DNA from: CAYNFR01 sp964616755
GTDB taxonomy: Bacteria > Bacteroidota > Bacteroidia > Chitinophagales > Saprospiraceae
Reading direction: 5' to 3'
Assembly: GCA_964616755.1 (NCBI GenBank)
Contig: CAZTSI010000034.1
Coordinates: 1 to 37,581, forward strand
Length of the DNA stretch: 37,581 bases
This document shows, piece by piece, positions 16,941 through 26,100 of this stretch (position 1 is its first letter; every line of letters starts with the position of its first letter). The notes under the pieces were generated by a model. That model ran no database searches. It saw only the letters and a list, made by a program, of their open reading frames with translations, and was not told the DNA's origin. Both the position numbers and the translations under genes were made by a program.

Positions 16941-17396
16941 ATGGGATTATTTTCATTTATTAAAAATGCAGGCCAAAAGGTGTTTGGCAAAAAGGACGAG
17001 CCAGCTAAATTGACCGAAGAGCAGCAGAAAATAGCTGCATTACAACAAGCTGTCACGCAACTTGGCATTCCGATCACTGGGCTGAAGATTGATCTAGCTG
17101 AGCAAGTGATTGTTGAGGGATCAACTATTACGAATGCAGATCGCGAAAAGGTGATTTTGGCCTTAGGGAATGTTGAAGGTGTTGGTGCCGTTGCGGATAA
17201 TATCCATGTACTCAATCCTGAACCAGAATCAACCTTTCACGAAGTAAAAAAGGGCGACAGCTTGTCGAAGATCTCTAAGGAAGTCTATGGCGACCCTATG
17301 AAATACAATGCGATATTCGAGGCTAACAAGCCGATGCTCTCTCACCCTGATAAGATTTATCCAGGGCAGATTTTGCGTATACCGCCTCTGTCATAA
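16941..17396 (+). CDS. kbp: BON-LysM protein, Kbp/YgaU homologue
   Basis: 151 aa, same size and layout as E. coli Kbp (YgaU): MGLFSFIKNAGQKVFG N-terminus, a BON domain at about residues 30-92, and a LysM domain at about 97-150 ending IFEANKPMLSHPDKIYPGQ. E. coli Kbp binds potassium in the cytoplasm and helps growth at high osmolarity. There is no signal peptide here, consistent with that. A strong terminator follows immediately, so this gene closes its transcript. Identity is secure; potassium binding is inferred from homology. Confidence 0.92.
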   Translation: MGLFSFIKNAGQKVFGKKDEPAKLTEEQQKIAALQQAVTQLGIPITGLKIDLAEQVIVEGSTITNADREKVILALGNVEGVGAVADNIHVLNPEPESTFHEVKKGDSLSKISKEVYGDPMKYNAIFEANKPMLSHPDKIYPGQILRIPPLS

Positions 17397-17422
17397 ACGA
17401 AAGACAAAATGGATTCAAGAAG

Positions 17423-17453
17423 CGCTCGGGATATTTTCTCGGGCGTTTTTTTT
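17423..17453 (+). terminator. Rho-independent terminator after kbp
   Basis: Stem CGCTCGGG / CTCGGGCG (eight pairs including two G-U), loop ATATTTT, followed by eight T. It starts 26 bp after the kbp stop codon. Confidence 0.85.
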
Positions 17454-17849
17454 ATGGGTATGCTGTTATTCCTTCAAGGAATATGTACGGTCAAAAACTT
17501 TTGGTACACTTTGATATAAGCTTAGTTGAACCTCAGGAAGAAGGAAGGCGATGTGTAGTCCCCTGCGGCTAACTGTCGAAAGGTCTTTTTTTTTGTTTAG
17601 ATTTTTCTGACAGTCTTGCTGGTTCTTAATTATTTTAGCTAAAAAGCAGTTTTAGACTTCCTTCTAAGGTGAAAATGGCCCTGTTTTATTCTTTGCCATA
17701 TTCCTTTACAAAGTATTTCTGTCGTTCATGTATGTTTTTAAGTCATTCGCAAAATAGATTCTTCTGAATGCTGCGAGACCGAGTAAATTACCTTCTGATG
17801 CTATAACTCCAATGTTTTAGCCTTCCTAGTCACTTTTTAAATCTGATGT
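17454..17849. other. 396-bp leader region upstream of the LuxR/giant-protein operon
   Basis: No gene is visible. It probably carries the operon promoter. It contains a run of nine T at about 17584-17593 and a perfect 12-bp palindrome at 17633-17644. I find no full TAnnTTTG match; TACCTTCTG around 17790 is a loose one. Confidence 0.45.
17633..17644. promoter_or_regulatory. Candidate operator: 12-bp palindrome upstream of the LuxR-type gene
   Basis: TTTTAGCTAAAA is perfectly self-complementary and lies about 205 bp before the HTH gene start. LuxR-type HTH dimers bind palindromes, so auto-regulation is conceivable. Palindromes of this length also arise by chance in AT-rich DNA, so confidence is low. 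Confidence 0.2.
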
Positions 17850-18083
17850 ATGCAATCTTCGACTATCTCAAAGCGCGAGTTAGAAGTTCTCCGCTTAATC
17901 GCCTACGAAAACACTGCCGAGCAAATAGCAGATGTACTGTATATCAGTCCGCATACAGCCATTTCGCATCGTAAAAAATTAATGGATAAGCTGGATGTAA
18001 AAAATTCTGCTGGACTCATAAGACGTGCTTTCGAATTAGGCCTTCTGCATATTTCTAAAACTGCTAAAGAGACTGCCATATGA
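17850..18083 (+). CDS. Stand-alone LuxR/GerE-type HTH regulator, 77 aa
   Basis: 77 aa consisting almost only of the four-helix GerE DNA-binding domain: SKRELEVLRLIAYENTAEQ, ADVLYISPHTAISHRKKL (recognition helix), DKLDVKNSAGLIRRAFELG. No receiver, ligand-binding or membrane part is present, so it must be controlled by abundance or by a partner. Its stop codon overlaps the start of the giant surface protein gene in an ATGA, a sign of translational coupling and a shared transcript. A regulator of the following secreted-protein genes is the natural reading. The domain is certain; target genes are inferred. Confidence 0.88.
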   Translation: MQSSTISKRELEVLRLIAYENTAEQIADVLYISPHTAISHRKKLMDKLDVKNSAGLIRRAFELGLLHISKTAKETAI

Positions 18084-20005
18084 GCTATTTATCTAATAAA
18101 ATTTCGCTGATAGGGCTAGTGGCGATCATGGCCATACCTTTTAGTGTGAGAGCAGATTGGTTTAATGACTTCTCTGTCAACTATTCTGATTGCAATGGAC
18201 GCGTCACGATACGTTTTCTAGCGGCTAATAGAGAAACGTGTGGCTTTCAAGACAGAATTGGGTGGCTAAGTCTGAAAACGAATACAGGTACCGAGTTTTT
18301 CTTTATGGATGGTAATACACACGCCAATAGATATAGTGGAATGACACTTTACACCCTTTTAAATGAAAACGGCACCTGCGATGCGCATGCTGATGTCTAT
18401 ACTCGGTCAGGCGCTAGTTTTGCACTAGAATATTCGAATAATTTGATTTATGGCGTTGTTACTTATGATGATTTGCCAGACAGCTATTTTGGGAGTTCAT
18501 CCACCCCAATTACTTTGAATGGCTGGTATGATCATGTGCCAGGTGGTGGTCAAGAATTTGGGACTAATGTCGTTCGATCTGGCGGTTCACAGGGCACGAT
18601 TGGAAATCCTTCATTGAATTCCGTGACGACTGATCTATGTGATCGAAGAACCATATCATGGTCTAATAGTAATGGTAGTATCGGTTCGTGTAGCAACAGT
18701 ACAAAATTTACTTATATCGAGCGCCGTCTGAAAGGATCATCGAGCTTTTCGCATCTTACATCTGTTGCGTTTCCGGCTACAAGTTATAACGATACGGACG
18801 GTTTGCCGGGGCAGGAATTCGAATATCGCGTTTATCACCGATTCGCGCCCAATGCATTTAGAGGGGTTAATTCTGATTACTCTAATATCTTAACAGGCAA
18901 GAAACAGGGCTATCCAGCAGCGCCTACTAATTTTACAGCCTCTAGGGCCACTTGCAATCGACGCATCAACTTGACATGGAACAATGTAGCTCAGGCGACT
19001 CAATATTCCATCAGCCGTAATGGATCCTTTTTAGCCACAACGAACACAACAAGTTATGAAGATACATCACCACCATTGGATGTCGATGTAACTTATACCA
19101 TACATTCTATCGATGGTTCATGTAATTTAACGGGTATTACTACGGCAAGTTCTATCGGATTTGCTGCCAATATACCCACAGGGCCCTCTACCTTGACAGC
19201 GACAAAGACACCAACTGGTATCGTATTGACTTGGCCAGATGCAAGCACAATGGAAGATGGATATGTATTGGAGCGTACTTTTAGTGGGGGCGGTGGTGCA
19301 TTAATTATTGATTTGCCACCTAATTCGACAACGCATACAGATGCAGATGTAAATCAATGTGTCACTTATACGTATAAAATAAAAACGAAAACAACATGTT
19401 TTCCAAATGGTGTTGGAACTGCTACTGCTTCGACTAGAATCGAGGCCGACTTGTCAAATGCTTTTCCAGCGGATACTGGATTTATTGCATCAAAGGGTTA
19501 TTTTACCGATAAGGTTGAACTTACTTGGATTAATAATAATGCTGGACAAACGAATACGACTAAAATATTTCGAAGAGTACTTGGTTCAGGCAATCCTTTT
19601 GCTCTTTTGACCACCTTAAGTGGTGGTTCAGGTATTTATAACGATGTTTTTGCTGAGGCTGCCGTATTGTACGAATACGAAATACTTGCAGAAGGTCCTT
19701 GTGAAAACGATGTTACTCAGTCCAATCGAGTAGGATCCATAGGATTTAGAATAAAATCAGGACAAGTAAGTGGAAAGGTATTTTACACCGGAGGCATCGC
19801 TGTTGAAGGCGTTAAAATAATCGGCGAAAGCACAACAGGGCCCGTGGGCGGAAGCTTAAATATGAATGGTGGCACCTTGACCATTGCAGATAAAGACAAC
19901 CAAGACTTAAGTAACCAAGTTTTATTAGAAACCTGGGTAAGACCTGCTAGCTATGCCGGCAATATGGATATATTCCGACGAAACGGAAGTTTCAGATTAA
20001 CCTAA
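18080..20005 (+). CDS. Giant FN3/LamG surface protein, N-terminal part up to an in-frame stop
   Basis: 641 codons, the 5' part of a 3170-codon gene ending at 27592. Signal peptide at residues 1-25 (SLIGLVAIMAIPFSVRA|D). Then a Cys-containing N-terminal region, and four fibronectin-type-III-like domains at roughly 175-285, 286-370, 370-462 and 463-555 (markers NRRINLTWNNVAQATQYSI, TGIVLTWPDASTMEDGYVL, DKVELTWINNNAGQTNTTK). A carboxypeptidase-regulatory-like strand (GQVSGKVFYTGGIAVEGV) leads into a LamG/jelly-roll domain at about 580 that is cut at codon 642 by TAA. Beyond that stop the same frame continues the same domain without a gap, so this piece is a truncated product unless the stop is read through or is a sequence error. 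It begins by ATGA overlap with the HTH gene. Confidence 0.85.
   Translation: MSYLSNKISLIGLVAIMAIPFSVRADWFNDFSVNYSDCNGRVTIRFLAANRETCGFQDRIGWLSLKTNTGTEFFFMDGNTHANRYSGMTLYTLLNENGTCDAHADVYTRSGASFALEYSNNLIYGVVTYDDLPDSYFGSSSTPITLNGWYDHVPGGGQEFGTNVVRSGGSQGTIGNPSLNSVTTDLCDRRTISWSNSNGSIGSCSNSTKFTYIERRLKGSSSFSHLTSVAFPATSYNDTDGLPGQEFEYRVYHRFAPNAFRGVNSDYSNILTGKKQGYPAAPTNFTASRATCNRRINLTWNNVAQATQYSISRNGSFLATTNTTSYEDTSPPLDVDVTYTIHSIDGSCNLTGITTASSIGFAANIPTGPSTLTATKTPTGIVLTWPDASTMEDGYVLERTFSGGGGALIIDLPPNSTTHTDADVNQCVTYTYKIKTKTTCFPNGVGTATASTRIEADLSNAFPADTGFIASKGYFTDKVELTWINNNAGQTNTTKIFRRVLGSGNPFALLTTLSGGSGIYNDVFAEAAVLYEYEILAEGPCENDVTQSNRVGSIGFRIKSGQVSGKVFYTGGIAVEGVKIIGESTTGPVGGSLNMNGGTLTIADKDNQDLSNQVLLETWVRPASYAGNMDIFRRNGSFRLT
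20003..20005 (+). other. Single in-frame TAA interrupting the giant gene
   Basis: Codon 642 of the frame starting at 18080 is TAA within the sequence FRLT-stop-EHSSRLYKFS. The frame before and after is identical (both in phase with 18080) and the LamG domain continues to NQWSHIACQLRNDSLQFYVNG. One C-to-T change (CAA to TAA) would explain it. Confidence 0.9.
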
Positions 20006-20131
20006 GAGCATAGTTCTCGTTTATATAAATTTAGTATTAACGATAGTCCAGCTACTACGGTTTCAGTACATTCAGACTCGATAGGAGTCAATCAATGGTC
20101 GCATATAGCGTGCCAGCTACGCAATGATTCA

Positions 20132-23100
20132 TTGCAATTTTATGTCAATGGACGAATGATGGCTTCCTTGCTATCTCCTGCACCAGTCGTCATTGCCAAT
20201 CCGGCGACAAATATCCTACTGGGGCAAGGGCTGATGGGGAAAATATCGGAACTTAGAATTTGGAATATATCAAAGCCACAGGAAGTGATCACTAGAGATT
20301 TCTCTAGATTTGCAGGGGGATTTGAACCCTCACTCTTGGTGTATCTGCCCATGACAGAGCGTCAAGGCGATTACGCCTACGATCGCTCCAGAAGGAGCTC
20401 AGCTTTATTCAATAGAAACCATGCTTTACTCTCCGGCGGAGTAACTTGGGACTTAGATATACCATCAAAATCTCAATTGAGCTATGCCGCTTACACGGAT
20501 ACCTTAGGAAATTACATTCTTACCTTGCCTTATGCAAATGCAGGCGAAAATTATACATTAACGCCGAGATTTTTGACACATCAATTCAATCCTGCTAATA
20601 AATTGCTCTTCGTCGGCGATGGATCGACCATCCTAAATGCCATAGACTTTGAAGACATTTCGGCGTTTAATGTGACAGGGCGATTATTTTATAAAAATAC
20701 TACCTGTCCAGTAGAGCAAGCTTTCTTGAAAGTGGACGGCGTCAATGTGATAAAAAATGGACTCCCAGTACAGACAGATGAATTTGGTAATTTTGAAATG
20801 AATGTTCCGATAGGGCGACATTTTATAACCATTGAAAAACCTAATCACGTAATGTCGGCTGGAAGATTTCCACCGACTGGCGAGTGGGATTTCCAAGCAC
20901 CCGTTTCAAACATAGAGTTTAGAGATAGCACCTTGGTACGAATGGTTGGCCGAGTAGTCGGGGGGCTAAGAGAAACGGCCAAAAAGCCGGGATTAGGAAA
21001 GTCCAAAAACAATATCGGTGTAGCTAAAGTTCGACTTCTTTCTCAAGCAGGAGGTGGATGTTTAGATACGTTCACTTTGTCTGATGCTACGACTGGCGAG
21101 TATTCGATAATGGTGCCTCCATTGAGATATGTGCCGGAGGTAGATATTGTAAATAACCCAACGATCGACTTTGGCGTATTAGACTTAATAGATCTTTCAA
21201 CTACGTTGATTTTGAGTACCGTCTATGATACCCTTAAAGATGGTGGTGGAAATATCGTTGACGTTGACTCTGTCAAGTACCACTTGCGAAAAGATTATGT
21301 TCATAGGGTACTACCAAAGATAGTTGTCAAGCAAAATGATGGTATTTCAGATTTTATTGGGGATACTACGTACACATATACAGATGGTATCACAGGAAAC
21401 TCGATAGTGCGAAATTTGAAAAGTGATCCGCTAAGATGGCCAGTTTTTGCCAATCTAGATCCTAATTTTGAATATCGAGCGTTAATTAAAGTTTTTGAAG
21501 AATATGTGAATTTAGACAATCCGGCAAATCCACTTATCGATAGTGTACCGACGACGGATGGGCAGTTATTATTCAATAATGAATTAGCTGATGTCCCTAT
21601 CCAAAATCTTGAACTTTCCGAGGTAAATGATCGAGACTCCTTGCGATTTTTGATCTATTCATTTAAATTGGGAACAGGAAATTTATCTTCAAATATTTCT
21701 ATTCCTGCTTATAGTTTTACCAATAAATTTGAATTGAACTTGCGACAAGCGAATGGTACAATCATTCCTTGGTTGCCTGTCAATCCAGCTTCCGTAGGGC
21801 TTGGTGCGGATGGGGTCTATCGTGGCTATATCTTGAGTCCTCGTACGGACGGTAAACAGTTTGTAACGGCAGGGCCGGAACGTCCCGATTATGTGCTCAG
21901 AGATCCTCCTGGTAGCGCAAGTAAAGCAACTAGAGAAGTTGGTACCACTACTGAAGAAGTCACCGGATGGTCGTGGAAATTAGGCGGTTCAGCACATACT
22001 CAAGACAAGATTAAGGCTGGTTCCAAGTTCTTAACAGGAATAGGTGTAGCCACAGAAACAGACGTAAAAGTATCTACTGCGATCAAGTTTGAGGCTGAAA
22101 TAAGCGGTGGCCGCAACGGCTCAGTGACATCTTCTACTACCAATACAGAGGAATGGTCTACTGATGACTCAGCGCTCAATCCTTTTCCAGGTGCGCCCAG
22201 TGATATTTTTATCGGTACCTCTGAGAATATTCAATTTGGTATAAGTGCCACACTCGCCTTTGTTCCAGAATCACGATGCGATCTCATAGAGTGTATTGGG
22301 GATGAATTTAGTGGATTGCGACCTGCTAAGTTATATGGCCTTTCGATCGTTCCAAATTCATATCGGACTGGATTTATTTACACACAAGAACATATTCAGG
22401 ATCGGCTTATCAAAGATTTGGAGAGCTTGAGAAATACCATAATGCAGACCAATACAAAGTACACATCTAAAATTGCCCCTGGTAGTCCTAATTATGCCCT
22501 TAACAATGATGACCCTATATTCGGTGCGAGCGCGGTGCCTGCTAGCAATAATCCAGGATTTGCCACATTGAATGGCCCGAGTTACACCTATTCGGCTATT
22601 GACTTACAGGACTCCGTTGCAGGTGATTCCGTTCGCTTGATGAATATTCAAATCCAATTGTGGAAAGACGCACTTGCATTAAATGAATGGGAGAAAGTAA
22701 ATATCGATAATCCTGCCGTTATTGATAGTCTCAAAGCGGTGGAATTAGCTTTCTTGGAGGAGGAATATGCAGGTTCTGAAGCGGCCTTCATTGCCTTGAG
22801 TGTAGCTGAAGCAGCAGGCGGTATTCCGGTAGCTTATGGTATTATAGCGAATCCACTGCCAGGAACAGCCGCTTCGGGATATGCTACATTTGCAGTGACG
22901 TCAGCATTGAGTATTGCATCAGCCGAGGTATCAACGCGATATTTAGAGTATAAGGCCAAAAAACAACGTATTCTTGATCGTTTTCAAGTAGCGCCCATTC
23001 AGAACAGATCAGTGTCAGCCGGTGCATCCTATACATCAACTATGGCCTCCTCGAGAGCTATTAAATCAGAAGGTTCGATAGAATATGCCTTAAACGCAGA

Positions 23101-26100
23101 AATATTAGTCGAAGCAGAAGGCACTATAAATAATAATGGCGTAGGCTTGGAGAAAGGGGCAAAGCTGAAATTTCAACGCGGAAGAAATTGGGCCAGTCAA
23201 ACGGCCAGTTCGGAGCAGATAAGTTTTACAATTGCCGAAGATAATAGGGGTGACTTTCTCTCAGTGGATATCTATCCATCCTTATTAGGATGGGGGCCCA
23301 TTTTCAAGCGCAGAGCAGGCGGTATTTCCTCCTGCCCATATGAAGGCGAAGAAGTGACAAAACACTATAAGCCTGGCACCGTCATTTCTGAGGCGACTCA
23401 AAAAGGCGATGACTTTAGTATTTCTGCAGGTCAAACATTGCAAGGGAATATCCCGGCCAATGAACTTGCAGTATTTAATGTAACTATAGCTAACTTATCT
23501 GCCTCAGATCTGTATCGTACTTATAGAATCGAGACTTATAGCGAATCAAATCCCTTTGGAGCTATAGTGCGTATTGACGGATTTCAGTCGGCAGATGTAT
23601 TCCTCGGACGTGGAACGTCTGTCAATAAAGTCATAACCATCGAAAAAGGCCCTGGCGCTGTCTATGAATACAACAATATTCAAATCGCCGTTTATGCCGA
23701 ATGCGAGCCACTTAGATCTGAGTTTATTGAATTGTCAGCGCATTTTTTACCAGTTTGTACTGATGTGAGCCTAGCAGCTCCCGAGGATCAATGGGTGCTC
23801 AACAACTTCTTTAACGATACGATGCCCGTAGCCATTATTGATTATAATATAAACACATTCGATCTAAAACGACTTCGACTAGACTATAAGCCTTCAGAGC
23901 AACCGAATTGGATAGCCCTAGAATCATTTTGGAAGGATACGACTGGATTGAATGATCCTTCGGCACGTATAATACCTACTACTACTCCTTTTGTTCTATA
24001 TGATTGGCAAGTAGATATGATTACAGATGGGTCGTTTGATCTTCGCGCCGTCTCAGTTTGTGATCGAGCAGAGAACATATCAGAAACGCATAGTGGATAT
24101 ATGGATCGAATAAACCCTCATGCCTTCGGTTCCCCAAGTCCCGCGGATGGTGTGCTAGATCCAAACGATGATATTTTGTTAAAAATGAATGAGCCTATTG
24201 AGGTTGGAAGTGTGACCTCTCTCAATTTTGATGTGCGCGGGGTGCTGAATGGATCGCCTGTCAGGCATGAGACCAGTTTATCATTTGATGGCACAAATGA
24301 TTATGCCACGATTCCAGAATATCAACTGCAAAAGAGAAGTCTGACCATAGAGTTTTGGGCTAAGCGCAATGGACTGACAGGTGAGCAAGCCATTGTTTCT
24401 CAAGGAATAAGCGCGTCTGATCAACTAGCCGTATCTTTTGACGCAAGCGGACGAATAAAATTCAGTTTGGGTGATAAGTCTCTGACCTCCAATCTGACAA
24501 TAACAGACCAAGAATGGCGGCATTATGCGATCACTTATAATCGGACGACCAACACGGCTGAAATTTTTATTGATTTCGCTTTAGATAAATCGAACAGCGC
24601 TTTTGGAACAGATTATAATGCTACAGGCCCCATCTTGGTCGGCAAACATGCCGCGGGTACGATGGGCTTGTTCAATGGATTTATTCATGAACTACGCTTT
24701 TGGAATATCCACCGAACAGAATCACAGATTACCGCGAAAGGCAATGTGACATTAAGCGGTAGAGAATCTGGGTTGATAGGCAACTGGACCATGGATGAAG
24801 CGTGGGGGACTGTCGCCTTTGAAAGGGTAAGAAGCAGGCATGCACAGATTTCTGGGGCTACTTGGTCTATCTTACCTCAAAATCATGCTTTTTCGTTTAA
24901 CGGTACTAACAATTATTTGGTAGCTAATAATGCTGGCACATTAGCATTTAATGAAGAGACAGATATAACTCTCGAGGCTTGGTTTAAAACAAGTGCTTCT
25001 AAAGCGCAATCGATTTTATCCAATGGCAAGGCGGATGGAACTCGTCCTGAAAATTTCGGATGGAATCTATATTTGAATGCGGCAGGTGCAGTCGTCGTCG
25101 AAAATGATGGCTTTAGATTGACCACCCCAGATAGTTTAAATAATAATAGTTGGCACCATGTATCCGTAGTCATCGAGCGAACAAGGGCCGTATCCATGTA
25201 CATAGACGGCAAACTAGTTCAAACAGGAAATGCTTCAGATTTTAAAGGCTTTGCTGGGCCGAGAGTTTGGATAGGATCTAGAGGTTGGTTTGATGGTTTG
25301 AGTGAACAGAGAGACCAATATTTTAGTGGACTTCTCGATGATATTCGAATTTGGAACACTGCGCGAAAGTCTGAACAAATTGCGCGCGATTTCGTCCATC
25401 AATTGAAAGGGGATGAACTAGGGCTTATGGCTTATTATCCTTTTGACGGGATAACCAACCTGCTAGGTATATTGAATAGAACACCTGATCGGTTAGACGC
25501 CTCACCAAATTCTTATAATCTTAGTCTCGGTGCTGGCACAAATGACAATTATGTAATAGATGCGCCACCAATAAAATTGCCACGACTCATAGAGACAGTC
25601 AATATCACTTATTCATTAAACAATGATGAAATATTTATCGACATAACGGATCCACCAGCGCGTGTCGAAAATGTGACATTAGACATTACCGTTTCTGGCT
25701 TGAAGGACATCGCAGGCAATGTGATGCAATCTCCTGAAACATGGATTGCCTATGTCAATAAAAACCAAGTGTTTTGGCAACAAGAGTATTACCAGTTTAC
25801 AAAAAAATTAGAAGACCCACTAAGCTATACGGCCGTGCTGAGAAATACAGGTGGTCGTCAAGAACAGTTTACGATTTCTAATTTACCTAGTTGGCTTTCA
25901 GCAAGTCCATCTTCCGGACTTATAGAGCCTAACAGTAGTTTGACCATAAGCTTTACAGTGCAGCCTTTGCTAAACATAGGTGAATATGAACAAGATATTT
26001 TTGTTAGCACAGCGAGTTTTGGATTTAACGAACGATTATTGCTTGACTTGAAAGTTACGGTAGATCCCCCAACATGGGCGGTCAATCCAGATTTGTTTTC

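Noticed and set aside
20132..20134. TTG as a true start of a separate 2486-aa protein
   Set aside because: It lies in mid LamG domain, the frame is open and coding-like back to 20006, and there is no signal peptide.
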